A DNA stretch of 38,930 nt, taken from Clostridia bacterium (GTDB taxonomy: Bacteria; Bacillota; Clostridia; Peptostreptococcales; Acidaminobacteraceae). Positions within the stretch are counted from its first letter, which is position 1, and each line of letters opens with the position of its first letter. A program made the translations under genes and the position numbers. The notes below the pieces were generated by a model. That model did no database searches. It saw nothing but the letters and a program-made list of their open reading frames with translations, and had not been told where the DNA came from. Of the stretch, positions 22,531 through 31,855 are shown piece by piece. The DNA is taken from contig JAFGVN010000046.1 of the NCBI GenBank assembly GCA_016937975.1, positions 1-38,930 on the forward strand. The letters run 5' to 3'.

Positions 22531-24339
22531 ATGAAAAAGATATTCGGGATATTATGCATCATTTTACTATTGACGGGTTGCTCAAATGGAGCAAATAATG
22601 AGAACAAAAATGGAGAAGCGCCAGTTGTAGAAACTGAAAAAGCATTAGATGAAAAAGCGCTACAGGTTTCCTTAACCACCTTGGGGAGAGCCAGTGTGCG
22701 TATTGAGATTTCTGATGGTCGAGTGATTTACATAGACCCATATGCAGGTTCTGTAGAAGCCTATGAGAAGGAAGCCGATTATGTCTTTGTGACCCATCAA
22801 CATTCAGATCATAATGTCACAGATCGTGTGAATTTAAAAGAAGGTGGACAAATCATTGAATGTCCTATGGACATTCAAGCCGGGGATCAAATGGTTTTGG
22901 AAGATATGATCTTACAGGCTGTCCCTGCATACAATGAGAATCACCAGGCAAAGGAAGCCTGTGGTTTCATTCTTAAGATTCAGGATCTTACCCTTTATCA
23001 CTCAGGAGATACCTCCTATTTATTGGAAATGGATGATTTACAAGCATATGACATTGATTACGCTTTACTTTGTATGGATGGTTACTACAATATGGGTCCC
23101 GAAGAAGTTTCAAGAGTGGCGGATGCCATACATGCTCAAAAGGTGATTCCTATTCATACCGATGGTGAAGGAGATTACAATGCGAAAACTGTAGAAGCAT
23201 TTAATCATATTTCAAAACTGGTTGTTGAACCGGAGACCACCATTGTTTTAGAGGATCTTTCAAAACCTGATGTGCCTTTTGAAATCGCCATTGAAGACGT
23301 GATGTCTGAAAGGTTGGAGGCTTTGGAGGCAGAAAATCTTGAACTTTATATGGGACAAATTACACAGAGAAATCCTTATTTCTATGAAGAGCAGGAACGC
23401 TGGTATATGGGGATGATTGATCCTTCTATCAGCAACCTTTACTTGGAAGTCAAAGGGATAGAGACCATTGATGCAAATGAGGTGGTTGTAACCGTTTATC
23501 AAAGTCACGACATGGATACTCACTACGAAATGACTTATCCATTGTTGTTTAAATATGAAGACGGTGCATGGCATGATTATGGCTATCACTTTGAAGAAGA
23601 AGAGAATCCACTGTTCACTGTGAAGTATATGCCTGGCGAAACGAGAGTGGAGGAGTTCTCCGAGATGCTAAAGGATGCCTATGATCATTTACATTTTCTC
23701 TATGAGGAAAAACCACATCCTTATTTTGAAATGAAGTTGTTCACAGATCAAGAACTCTTAAGACAAAGAACCATTCCTTCTAATGGCTATGTTTTCACAG
23801 GTTGGTCCGAACCTGATGAATCCTTAAAACTTTTTACCCAATATGACTTGAGTTACAAGGGCTATCCAGGGGTTATCCAGCATGAACTGGTTCATCATAT
23901 TACCATTCGCATCTGTAATCATAACTTGCCAGTTTGGTTACTAGAAGGTATTGCCATGTATGATGGTTCAGCATACTATGGTTTTGAAAGTTCAAGTCTA
24001 CTTTCAAATATGACAAAAAAAGGTGTAAAGATGAGTTTAAAGAACCTGGAAGCCATTGATACCACAGCGGATTTGCCAAGAGAAGAGATCATCAATTTCT
24101 ATGATACTTCCTACATGTATGTCAGATATATTGTTGAAACCTATGGACATGAGACTTTAATGGAAATGTTTGAAGAAGCAGGGAAGAAGCCTTTTAATGA
24201 TTCTGCTTTGAATTTAAATCATGAACTTGAAAATCAAGAAACTATGGATGAAGTTTTAATGACTGTACTGGGTTTGACAAAGGAAGATTTGAGTTTTGCC
24301 TACTTGGATTGGTTAAAAGAGGTGGATTTCATAGAATAA
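22531..24339 (+). CDS. Lipoprotein with metallo-beta-lactamase-fold and gluzincin peptidase domains
   Basis: 602 residues. The signal KKIFGILCIILLLTGC puts lipid on Cys17. Residues 45-245 form a UlaG-like metallo-beta-lactamase fold: VTHQHSDHN (H89, H91, D93, H94), YHSGDTSYL and VIPIHTDGEGD. A linker of roughly 150 residues follows. The C-terminal part is a Peptidase_MA/M1-like gluzincin with IQHELVHHITI (H451, E452, H455) and LLEGIAMYDG (E472), both metal sites complete. Two hydrolase domains on one membrane-anchored protein is unusual; substrate unknown. Probably controlled by the adjacent PadR gene. Confidence 0.8.
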   Translation: MKKIFGILCIILLLTGCSNGANNENKNGEAPVVETEKALDEKALQVSLTTLGRASVRIEISDGRVIYIDPYAGSVEAYEKEADYVFVTHQHSDHNVTDRVNLKEGGQIIECPMDIQAGDQMVLEDMILQAVPAYNENHQAKEACGFILKIQDLTLYHSGDTSYLLEMDDLQAYDIDYALLCMDGYYNMGPEEVSRVADAIHAQKVIPIHTDGEGDYNAKTVEAFNHISKLVVEPETTIVLEDLSKPDVPFEIAIEDVMSERLEALEAENLELYMGQITQRNPYFYEEQERWYMGMIDPSISNLYLEVKGIETIDANEVVVTVYQSHDMDTHYEMTYPLLFKYEDGAWHDYGYHFEEEENPLFTVKYMPGETRVEEFSEMLKDAYDHLHFLYEEKPHPYFEMKLFTDQELLRQRTIPSNGYVFTGWSEPDESLKLFTQYDLSYKGYPGVIQHELVHHITIRICNHNLPVWLLEGIAMYDGSAYYGFESSSLLSNMTKKGVKMSLKNLEAIDTTADLPREEIINFYDTSYMYVRYIVETYGHETLMEMFEEAGKKPFNDSALNLNHELENQETMDEVLMTVLGLTKEDLSFAYLDWLKEVDFIE

Positions 24340-24354
24340 GCGATTAAAGATAAA

Positions 24355-24390
24355 AATAGTAACCACTAAAAAGGGGTTACTATTTTATTT
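24355..24390. terminator. Bidirectional terminator
   Basis: AATAGTAACC (24355-24364) and GGTTACTATT (24375-24384) form a perfect 10-bp stem followed by TTATTTT. It sits between convergent genes ending at 24339 and 24401 and can serve both. Confidence 0.8.
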
Positions 24391-24400
24391 TAAGCAGCAG

Positions 24401-25204
24401 TTAATTGACTCCGTATTTGAGAAGCAGTGCGTCTACTGCTTCAAAGTATTTTACACCAAGTGGTGGCAGTGATACTTTTATAAAGGGGTTAATAGGCATT
24501 TCATAAGTTGAGGACTCACTTAAACCACCATAGGTTGCATCAAGGGCAATCAATGCCTTTAAAAGTGAAATTGCTTCTTCGCTTAAACCTGTCGTTGGAT
24601 CATATTGTTCTATGAGCCATGGATACAAACTAAGCAAATTGGTTTGAGGTGGGTTTTTCGCGAGTTCAGAAATTTCTTGGATACCCATAACCGTATGATC
24701 TTGTGCACTTTGAATTGCTCTTGTTCCATAGGCTTTTGAAATGGCATGCTCTGTTAAATCCTCTAAGAGATGTGAGAATCTGCTTTGAATGATATTGTAA
24801 TCTACAGCTAATCGATCATCGACATAGACAGGATTGCTTTTATCTAAATAGTAGAGTGGTATAGAAAGCACAGAAGTCATGTACAAAATAATAATGATCA
24901 TATTTTTAATATGATATTTTTTTGTTTTGATCTCAGGTTTGACGATTAAAGGGTTTAGTATCCCCATGAGGGTAACCGTAATGCATACAATGCTCCATAA
25001 GAAGATTAAATAGTGCTTTGGGGTTTCAAAAAAGCGAGCCATATAAACAAGGAAAAAACTTAAAAATGGGATCACCATTAAACTCCAATAGGAAGTAGAC
25101 ACTTGAGCACCACAATTTGAACAAGAGGTACTTCTAGCAGGTCCCATTAAAAATTTTTTCCAAAAGCCAATGGTTTTTTCATGACAGTTTGGACATGGAT
25201 ACAT
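24401..25204 (-). CDS. Zinc-ribbon membrane protein
   Basis: 267 residues from the ATG at 25204, with AGGAGG 5-6 bases upstream; an upstream start at 25240 would overlap the preceding gene's end. An N-terminal zinc ribbon (YPCPNCHEKTIG ... SCSNCGAQVS) is followed by three membrane segments and a soluble C-terminal half without recognised domain. Function unknown. It is 16 bases after the preceding membrane protein gene. Confidence 0.72.
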   Translation of the reverse strand: MYPCPNCHEKTIGFWKKFLMGPARSTSCSNCGAQVSTSYWSLMVIPFLSFFLVYMARFFETPKHYLIFLWSIVCITVTLMGILNPLIVKPEIKTKKYHIKNMIIIILYMTSVLSIPLYYLDKSNPVYVDDRLAVDYNIIQSRFSHLLEDLTEHAISKAYGTRAIQSAQDHTVMGIQEISELAKNPPQTNLLSLYPWLIEQYDPTTGLSEEAISLLKALIALDATYGGLSESSTYEMPINPFIKVSLPPLGVKYFEAVDALLLKYGVN

Positions 25205-25220
25205 TTTTTCCTCCTCATAC

Positions 25221-25544
25221 TTACTGGATAAAAACCGCATTGAGCATACAGGTTATGCCAATGATCCCATAGATGCCATTTAAAGCTCTCATGACCTTAG
25301 GACGATGTCCAAGATACCCAACGAGATAAACAAATTTGCCCATAAGACCCATAATGGCTGTGTAAATAAAGAGAATGCCAATACAGAAGAATTTAAATAA
25401 GCCTGGGTTATGCACTAAACTCGTTAATGAAAAGATGTAAAAGAGTGCTGCAAAAACATAGGCACTCCATTTGTGTATGATTTGATAGTGATTACTGGTT
25501 TCGTCATAGTGATTGTTTTCTTTTTCTAAGGTGTTGTCTAACAT
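25221..25544 (-). CDS. Small membrane protein
   Basis: 107 residues: a charged N-terminus with NNHYDETSNHYQ, then three hydrophobic segments (about 27-44, 49-75, 86-105). No family recognised. Likely cotranscribed with the zinc-ribbon membrane protein gene downstream. Confidence 0.65.
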   Translation of the reverse strand: MLDNTLEKENNHYDETSNHYQIIHKWSAYVFAALFYIFSLTSLVHNPGLFKFFCIGILFIYTAIMGLMGKFVYLVGYLGHRPKVMRALNGIYGIIGITCMLNAVFIQ

Positions 25545-25622
25545 GAAATCTCCTGTTTCGTGTATAAAATATAGCTTTAAAGCCAGTTCTTGTGTCGATT
25601 TACAAGCTATTGATCTTAAAGG

Positions 25623-26495
25623 CTAATAGGTGTAGGTTCTTGTTTCATAAACTTTGAGTTGATCGTGATCATATAACTTCATTGAAATATAGTCGCCATA
25701 GGCATTATAGACATATTCGACATTATAAATAACCAAATTCCTCGTTGAATCCACGACTTCAATCACATGATCATATACATCGTAGGTATATGAGGCGCTA
25801 CGATTTACACCTTCAAGGTTAATGTTGGTTTGAATCAGTTGATTTTTTGAATTGTAAATCATTTCTTCTGTGGTTTTCAACGCATCATGGTCGTAAGATG
25901 CTTGTTTAATGATTTGATCTTGTTCATTATAATAAATTCTAGAAGCAAGTTGCTCTTCATTTTTTGCGTTGAACTGTTTCACATAAATGATTTTTGGCGT
26001 TTCTGATTCACAAGTTTGAATAATGGTTTGGATGATTTGGTCCGAGGCATCTCTTTTGGTCATAACATAGGTATCTCTACTCTCATAAACATAAGTACTT
26101 TGTTGAATCAGATCTTGATTAAAGTAATAGGTTTCGCTTTTCAACAAATCCCCCTCATAATCCCATAAGTAGACGCTGGTCTCATGAGATAATTCACTTT
26201 TTCTTTCTTGCTTAATCAAATTTTCTTGATCATAGGTATAGGTGGTCGTCGATAGGCGTTCATCACTTTCATTGTAAGTCTCTGATTTCACAAGTTTACC
26301 TGCCCTATAGTACTCAACTGTTTTATCATAATGCTCACTGATTTCAAAGGATGTATCTGATTTGATTATGTGATGGTTGATGATTTCAACAGAGGTATAG
26401 CCAGGTTCTTTTGCTTCATTTCTCTGGATTTCTTTTTCTTTTGAACAGCTCGATAAAATGATGGTTAAACAGATGAATAAAAATATTTTTTTCAT
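25623..26495 (-). CDS. Lipoprotein with YD-like repeats
   Basis: 290 residues from the ATG at 26495: signal FLFICLTIILSSC, lipid on Cys, then about ten repeated short hairpins of the type Tyr-Asp/Asn-x-x-x-x-Leu-Ile-x-Gln (TTYTYDQENLIKQERKS, YYNEQDQIIKQASYDHDAL, VEYVYNAYGDYISMK). This resembles the YD/RHS-type or MORN-like beta repeats of secreted scaffold proteins. The upstream M50 gene runs 80 bases into this gene, so its signal peptide is encoded in two frames. Confidence 0.75.
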   Translation of the reverse strand: MKKIFLFICLTIILSSCSKEKEIQRNEAKEPGYTSVEIINHHIIKSDTSFEISEHYDKTVEYYRAGKLVKSETYNESDERLSTTTYTYDQENLIKQERKSELSHETSVYLWDYEGDLLKSETYYFNQDLIQQSTYVYESRDTYVMTKRDASDQIIQTIIQTCESETPKIIYVKQFNAKNEEQLASRIYYNEQDQIIKQASYDHDALKTTEEMIYNSKNQLIQTNINLEGVNRSASYTYDVYDHVIEVVDSTRNLVIYNVEYVYNAYGDYISMKLYDHDQLKVYETRTYTY

Positions 26496-27171
26496 ATATC
26501 TCCATTTCAGTTTGAGACTTTTCCCTTTGGTTTTCATTTTTCTTTTCACGGGCAAGATGCTTTAAAATCCTGTAAATCTGATGGCCATCGGTTTTAGGGA
26601 TGAAAGGCATAAGATTATAAAGCACTAAGCTTATGACTAAAAAAATGACATATTGGATGTCTTTTGTTGAGAAAGACATGATCTTTAGGATGAAGACCAT
26701 AAGGGGCAGTGTTAAAAGTACAATAATAACACCTGCCGATAAAACTTGTATGGCTGCTGAAACACTACGTGTTTCACCTAAATGCACATAACCTGAAAAT
26801 GGGAATAATTTAAAACGAAATTTTCCTATTTTGATGAGGGTCCAGCCATTACCAACAACAAACCATTTGACAGGAATTTGATAGAACTTTGCCACAAAAT
26901 AATGTCCCAGCTCGTGAATCACAATGCTGACGTAAAGCAGTAAGTAAAAACCCAAAAGATTAAGAGAATCCTCAAGGTGTAAAAGTCGTTCTGAAAACTC
27001 AAAGATGAAAATAGTTGCAGAAAACCCTAGGAAACCAACTATAAGCTGCTTTCGGTTTTCTTTTTTTGTAAAATCGTTAATGAAGTCAGCTATCTTATCT
27101 GTTAGTGAGCCTTTGTAACGCATTAAGATATAGATGATTAACATGATGATCAATTGTCTGATATGATGCAT
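26416..27171 (-). CDS. M50-family (site-2-protease-like) membrane protein
   Basis: 251 residues from the ATG at 27171 (AAAAGGAAA upstream). Membrane segments near 4-17, 43-58, 72-88, 145-165 and 175-195. The zinc site is complete: IVIHELGHYF (H86, E87, H90) and the distal FIPKTDGHQI Asp near residue 202. M50 enzymes cut membrane-embedded substrates. The C-terminal basic tail (FKRKRNPEK) overlaps the next lipoprotein gene by 80 bases, so it may be extended by a late frameshift or be genuinely overlapping. Confidence 0.78.
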   Translation of the reverse strand: MHHIRQLIIMLIIYILMRYKGSLTDKIADFINDFTKKENRKQLIVGFLGFSATIFIFEFSERLLHLEDSLNLLGFYLLLYVSIVIHELGHYFVAKFYQIPVKWFVVGNGWTLIKIGKFRFKLFPFSGYVHLGETRSVSAAIQVLSAGVIIVLLTLPLMVFILKIMSFSTKDIQYVIFLVISLVLYNLMPFIPKTDGHQIYRILKHLAREKKNENQREKSQTEMEIYEKNIFIHLFNHHFIELFKRKRNPEK

Positions 27172-27234
27172 GAAATTTCCTTTTCTTGATTCAGTCATAT
27201 TAAAATGGATAGCCATTTTTTACATGATGAAATT

Positions 27235-27819
27235 CTATTGTTCATCATGGCATTTTTCTCTGTATTCACTTTTTAAAAAAGCGATCAGTTCCTCAAATTG
27301 TTCATGATTTCTAACGGTATTTTCTATAACAACTTCCTGAAAAACTTCTAAAAGTAAAAAGGGTTTACAGACCATCAGGGCTATTTGACTTTCGTATATC
27401 CTGTAGGATTCCAGGTGCTCAAATGAAATGACCTTATTGTCATAGTAAATAGATTCACTAGAAATACCTATTTTTTTATAAGCTGCTGTAGCTTTAAAAC
27501 TCGCACTCAAGGATAATAATAAAATAGGAAAACTTGTTGCTGGATGCATCCTTGAAATCGATAAATAGGCTAGGATAAAAAGTAAAATGGGTGCAGATAG
27601 AATCCCTAACATATCAAAAAAGGAAAATTGAATAACAAATTGATGCGCTCTCATTAATCTCGAGAAGAGATCTAGCAAGGTGAAAGCAAGTGTGGCTGTC
27701 ACCAAGGCTTTAAATAATAGCTCGGATAAAAGTTCGTCTCCATTTGACATGAAAAAAATCACAAAGACAATCAAGGGGATAATATATAATAGTGAAAAAA
27801 TCGATTTGGGTATACGCAT
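27235..27819 (-). CDS. Membrane protein, PH-like tail
   Basis: 194 residues with four hydrophobic segments in the first 115 residues and a C-terminal beta-alpha part (KVISFEHLESYRIYES). The layout is similar to the membrane protein at 17141-17644. Function unknown. Confidence 0.65.
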   Translation of the reverse strand: MRIPKSIFSLLYIIPLIVFVIFFMSNGDELLSELLFKALVTATLAFTLLDLFSRLMRAHQFVIQFSFFDMLGILSAPILLFILAYLSISRMHPATSFPILLLSLSASFKATAAYKKIGISSESIYYDNKVISFEHLESYRIYESQIALMVCKPFLLLEVFQEVVIENTVRNHEQFEELIAFLKSEYREKCHDEQ

Positions 27820-27872
27820 TTTGTTCTCCTTACATATTTATGATAAGTTTTAAGAATAATAGCGGTCTTTAA

Positions 27873-28310
27873 CTATTTTTTCAGACGTTCATGAAGTTCC
27901 CACAAGGCAATCTTGTTGCTTTCAAAGGTTAAATAGTGATGGGCATCTTCATAATTCATCCATTTGTAATTCTCATGTTCCAAGGAGATGTCCAGGGCTT
28001 TACTCAAGACTTCTACGCCAAAGCAGACTTCTTTCACCACATAGGTCTCTTCAGGCCAATGGATATGATCTTCAAAGATTACCGCAGGTAGTGAAGAAGT
28101 GGTATCCAAAGGCAGATAGAAGCTGTCAAAAGGTATTTTGGCCTCTTCAAAGGCTTCTCTTTTAGCTGCAATAAGAGGTGTTTCATTGTCTTCTACACCA
28201 CCTGCCAGACCTTGATAGATATCACCATCGGATCTTTTAAAGATTGCATAGTGTATTTCATCTTCCAAATTGTAATATGGAAGAACCAGTACATTAATGG
28301 GTTGTCTCAT
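27873..28310 (-). CDS. Nudix hydrolase
   Basis: 145 residues with a complete Nudix box starting GGVEDNETPLIAAKREAFEE, giving the G-x5-E-x7-R-E-x-x-E-E pattern that binds the catalytic metal. The family hydrolyses nucleoside diphosphates linked to another group; members of this layout (dATP pyrophosphohydrolase-like) have a similar LAGGVE start. Substrate not assignable from sequence. Confidence 0.85.
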   Translation of the reverse strand: MRQPINVLVLPYYNLEDEIHYAIFKRSDGDIYQGLAGGVEDNETPLIAAKREAFEEAKIPFDSFYLPLDTTSSLPAVIFEDHIHWPEETYVVKEVCFGVEVLSKALDISLEHENYKWMNYEDAHHYLTFESNKIALWELHERLKK

Positions 28311-28374
28311 TTTTTTACCTTTCTTCTAAAACATAATCATAGGCTTCCTTTAGGGTACAGCCCAATAATTTTCT

Positions 28375-28605
28375 TTACTTGTTCATTTCTTCTGATTTCA
28401 AAGGAGACATGAAGATTTCATCTTCTTGGACCTTTGAAAAGTCTGCTTTCTTCTTATTTTTCAATAAGATGAAGGTAACGACCCAAATAAGCGCAGTGAC
28501 GAAATTTAAAAGGGCAGCCCATTTTGTCGTGGACCATTGTAAAACACCTGACAAGATAAAACAGCAGGCAACAAAGAGATGCAAATAAGCACTGTTTTTT
28601 TTCAT
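28375..28605 (-). CDS. Small two-span membrane protein
   Basis: 76 residues from the ATG at 28605, with GGAGGAAA upstream; the longer frame to 28680 lacks a ribosome site. Two hydrophobic segments (YLHLFVACCFILSGVL; LLNFVTALIWVVTFILL) and a charged cytosolic tail. Function unknown. Confidence 0.62.
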   Translation of the reverse strand: MKKNSAYLHLFVACCFILSGVLQWSTTKWAALLNFVTALIWVVTFILLKNKKKADFSKVQEDEIFMSPLKSEEMNK

Positions 28606-28739
28606 TTGTATTTCCTCCAAGGCGGTTAAATTTTGCAATATCCTTATTTTATAGAATTCAGGTCTTGAAGTCCATGGCAAAAGGCCTTATACGAAAAGAG
28701 TTCAGAAAACTTTAATATGTTGTGCAATTATAGACTACA

Positions 28740-29453
28740 TTATTTAAGAATATGCACCTGATTATAAGAACCATCTTCTACACCTGGAGCATTGGCATTG
28801 GGTTTATAGTGGTAATAAATAGGGATGGTCAGTATAATACCAAAGAGTATGATTCCAAGGGTGATTATGTCAATCAAGAGTTTGGGTGGCGCACTTTTAG
28901 AGCCTGTAAACAAAGCCTTGTTGTCCACATGTTCTAAACCGCGTTCCTTATTTGTATAAATCACAAAGTCAAAAGGATCTTTTATCGGAGGATCCTTTTC
29001 CGATGGGTTTGTAAGGGTAAAAACATAATCATGGTGCAACTCGATGTTTTCATAGATGCCGTATGCATTTTCTAGTTGTACTTCATTAACTGCTTCTTGG
29101 AATTTACCGAGATAAGCTGTAAAATCCATACCATTTACCCTATAGCTGAATCGGCTCATGGGATTTTCAATAGAAAGGGCTTCACTTATTCGATACAGAC
29201 CTGTTAATCCTTGATTTAAAAGGACGATATAAGTTTCTTGATCTGAAGCAAGCAAAGCGACCTTATAAGCCTTTTGTCCAGGGACTTCATAAATATGAAT
29301 GAGTTGTACAGCATCTATTTCCAGAAAGGAAGCTGTTGCCTCTTCAAGGTGATCCAAGGTCACTGGATATTCAGACTGATAATATAAAACAGCAAGTAAG
29401 GCGACAACAAAAATGATGACGCTTCTTAAAATTCTTCTTTTCAGCAAATTCAT
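28740..29453 (-). CDS. Membrane-anchored extracytoplasmic protein
   Basis: 237 residues from the ATG at 29453 with AAGGAAGG upstream. An N-terminal membrane anchor (SVIIFVVALLAVLYY), an extracytoplasmic domain of about 160 residues (LIHIYEVPGQKAYKVALLAS; SRFSYRVNGMDFTAYLGKFQ) and a second membrane span (LIDIITLGIILFGIILTIPI) near the C-terminus. It is paralogous to the frameshifted gene at 30273-30960 in order of elements and in the VxLxxxQGxxGxYRI segment. Function unknown. Confidence 0.68.
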   Translation of the reverse strand: MNLLKRRILRSVIIFVVALLAVLYYQSEYPVTLDHLEEATASFLEIDAVQLIHIYEVPGQKAYKVALLASDQETYIVLLNQGLTGLYRISEALSIENPMSRFSYRVNGMDFTAYLGKFQEAVNEVQLENAYGIYENIELHHDYVFTLTNPSEKDPPIKDPFDFVIYTNKERGLEHVDNKALFTGSKSAPPKLLIDIITLGIILFGIILTIPIYYHYKPNANAPGVEDGSYNQVHILK

Positions 29454-29734
29454 ATTTGACCTTCCTTTCATATCTTTTACAGGCTTTTATATATTTTAAG
29501 TATATCCCTAAAAGAAGCTTAAGAACCTAAATGGACATGAAAAAGTCTATTTTTGGTATTAAGAAGCAAAGCATGTTCAAAGGGATTTTACAAGTATAGC
29601 AGCATAACACAAAAAATATTTAAGTAATTTCAGAATATTAAGATAATTCATTGAAGTCTTTTTGTTGTTCGGCTAAAATTAGAATAGGAAGTAAAAACAT
29701 TAAGCAATTATTTTGGAATAATAGGAGATTATGT

Positions 29735-30148
29735 ATGAGTTTTTGTAAAGAATGTGGCACTAAAAATGCTGATGGATCAAAGTTTTGTGAAAAATGTGGT
29801 TCTGCATTAAATGGAGAATCAGCACCAACCTCTGCACCTGCACCACAACCACAAAGAGTTTCAGCACCATCAGTACATCATGAAGCGCCAAAAAAAGGTG
29901 GGTTCTTCTCTTTTAGAACCATGATCAGTTCGAAGCTTTTGAAGTTAATGTATGTCCTTGGTATGATTGCCATCACATTGGGAACAGCATATGCAGTAAT
30001 GGAAGATCTTTCACCAAACATCTGGTTTACTTTAGGTGGATTTGTCATTTCGCAACTGATTTGGCGTGTAACATGTGAAGGTTTTATTTTGTTCTTCAGT
30101 ATCAATGATATTTTAGCTTCTATTGAAAGAGAATTAAAAAGCAGATAA
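29735..30148 (+). CDS. Zinc-ribbon DUF4282 membrane protein
   Basis: 137 residues from the ATG at 29735 (AGGAGA 6 bases upstream). The N-terminal zinc ribbon SFCKECGTKN and SKFCEKCGSA is followed by a Pro/Ala-rich linker and a DUF4282 domain with two membrane spans (MYVLGMIAITLGTAYAV; FTLGGFVISQLIWRVTCEGF) and a C-terminal FSINDILASIERELKSR helix. It is the only forward gene inside a long reverse block. Confidence 0.78.
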   Translation: MSFCKECGTKNADGSKFCEKCGSALNGESAPTSAPAPQPQRVSAPSVHHEAPKKGGFFSFRTMISSKLLKLMYVLGMIAITLGTAYAVMEDLSPNIWFTLGGFVISQLIWRVTCEGFILFFSINDILASIERELKSR

Positions 30149-30172
30149 GCTGTAAAATCCAGTATAAATGAT

Positions 30173-30196
30173 AAAAACTCCGCAAGGAGTTTTTTC
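30173..30196. terminator. Terminator between convergent genes
   Basis: AAAAACTCC (30173-30181), loop GCAA, GGAGTTTTT (30186-30194) and further T. The A-rich side also makes it usable from the reverse strand. Confidence 0.85.
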
Positions 30197-30272
30197 TATT
30201 TAAAAGCTAATAAAGTTGTCGTTAATGATATCTTGAATGACTTTGAATCATATCATCTTTCTCAAGAGGCAG

Positions 30273-30960
30273 TTAAGTTTGCTGTGAGATGACAGGTCCT
30301 CTTATTTTAAGTCTAAAGCGATTTAAAATAAGTAACAGTACACCAGATGAACTGAGTAGTAGTGTCATCATATGAACTGTGGGTCTCGAGATGGCAGTAA
30401 TGGTATCCAAGTTATATGAGCGACTGTCTAAATGGATGACTTCACGGGTATCATCTTCATGGTAAACATAATAATCTGTGACATTTTCTCGAGCAAATGA
30501 GTTACTGCGAATAGGTGTATAATTAGCTAGCCAAAGATAAGATGCATCTTCAACATTGATTTTTCCTGATCGGTCATTTCTAAAATTCACTTCAAAGGAT
30601 TTTACATCTTCAGGGAACTGACCATAGAAATACATATATTCACCATAACGCAAGTGCATATGCACATAAGATAAAGGTTCTTTGGTGGTGTAGAGACTTT
30701 GAATACGATATTTCCCTTGATAACCTTGATCGAGAACCAAAAGATGGGTCCCTTTTTCAGAGGAAAAGACTATGACATCATAACCATTGATATGAGGTAA
30801 TTTCAAGACTCTGAAGATGGATGTCTTCTACCTTGAGTTGTTCCTTAAGCACATTTTCCAAAGCCTCCATCGTGATGTGATATTGTGAAAGATAAAAGAT
30901 GAGACCTAAAGTTAATGGTAATACAATCACTAAAAGATGTATTTTTTTAAGTTTGTTCAT
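30273..30960 (-). pseudogene. Frameshifted paralogue of the 28740-29453 membrane protein
   Basis: The first frame (ATG at 30960) gives a membrane anchor and about 60 residues ending ITSYQWL. In a second frame, overlapping at about 30778-30806, the homologous continuation reads KLPHINGYDVIVFSSEKGTH, LVLDQGYQGKYRI and a final membrane span (MMTLLLSSSGVLLLILN). A one-base indel near 30795-30810 restores a single product of about 228 residues similar to the paralogue. It is either a pseudogene, a programmed or phase shift, or a sequence error. Confidence 0.72.
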
Positions 30961-30986
30961 CGCAACCACTTTTAAAAATAAGGAAT

Positions 30987-31469
30987 CTACTGTGTAACAA
31001 AGGACATTAAAAGACCAAAGGCCATAGGGATAATAATCATTAAAAGCAAAACGCTTCCGATGAAATGTTTCTTTTTTAAATACTGTTTCAGTTCCTGATC
31101 TAAATCTGCATCTGGGATATGAGAGGCATTGTCATATTGAAAGACGCGGAGAATAGACTGAGAAAGTGCCAGATCTTCTTTTGGCACCATCACATCTGCT
31201 CCTTGAAAGCTTCTCCCATGAACAATATTCAAATAGGAACCCGCTTCTTGATATTGTATGGAAGCCGTAATGCCTTCATTGTTCAAAAGAGAGATCAAAA
31301 GATTGGCTTCCTCATTGGATTCACAGTTTTTTAAAAGCGTTAAATCTTGATAGATATAAACCATTTCTTCTGGATGATCGTCTTGACTATCTATAAGTTC
31401 ACCTTGACATTCTGAGCAAATCGATACAAAATCTTCATGTTCACAACCACATTTTATACATACTTTCAT
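30987..31469 (-). CDS. Zinc-ribbon DUF2007-type membrane protein
   Basis: 160 residues from the ATG at 31469. N-terminal zinc ribbon VCIKCGCEH and SICSECQGE; central domain LLKNCESNEEANLLISLLNN with GADVMVPKEDLALSQSIL, the pattern of DUF2007 putative signal-transducing proteins; one C-terminal membrane span (FIGSVLLLMIIIPMAFGLLM). The longer frame to 31523 lies inside the preceding gene. Gaps to both neighbours are small (26 and 13 bases). Confidence 0.7.
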   Translation of the reverse strand: MKVCIKCGCEHEDFVSICSECQGELIDSQDDHPEEMVYIYQDLTLLKNCESNEEANLLISLLNNEGITASIQYQEAGSYLNIVHGRSFQGADVMVPKEDLALSQSILRVFQYDNASHIPDADLDQELKQYLKKKHFIGSVLLLMIIIPMAFGLLMSFVTQ

Positions 31470-31482
31470 GATAAACCTCTTT

Positions 31483-31842
31483 CTAAATTGAAATGATTTG
31501 AATAAGGAAGTAGAAGAATCCAATTACAAGGAGCAATGCGCCAATGGCCCGATTTAAAAAGATCCTTATTTCCGAAGGTTCAATAGCGTCATTATATTTC
31601 CAACGCTCTCCAAAGGTCATCCAACTTGTTGGCAAAGCCAGAAGCATCACCCCAAAGGAAAGGATTAAACCCAACGCAATATGATGCTTAAAGTTCTCCA
31701 CTTTGTCATAGGCTTCAAAGTCATAGCTGATTTGACCCTCATCATCAAAAATAGTACTGGGATGATCTTCTTGATAATTAAGAAGTAATCCTACCAAGAT
31801 GATTATAAAGAGTATGGAAAGCAAGGTTAATACTTTTCTCAT
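31483..31842 (-). CDS. Small two-span membrane protein
   Basis: 119 residues from the ATG at 31842 (AGAGGTTGTC upstream). Hydrophobic N-terminus (LSILFIIILVGLLLNY), an acidic extracytoplasmic loop, then two membrane spans. No family recognised. Part of the 32357-30273 reverse operon. Confidence 0.62.
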   Translation of the reverse strand: MRKVLTLLSILFIIILVGLLLNYQEDHPSTIFDDEGQISYDFEAYDKVENFKHHIALGLILSFGVMLLALPTSWMTFGERWKYNDAIEPSEIRIFLNRAIGALLLVIGFFYFLIQIISI

Positions 31843-31855
31843 GACAACCTCTTTT

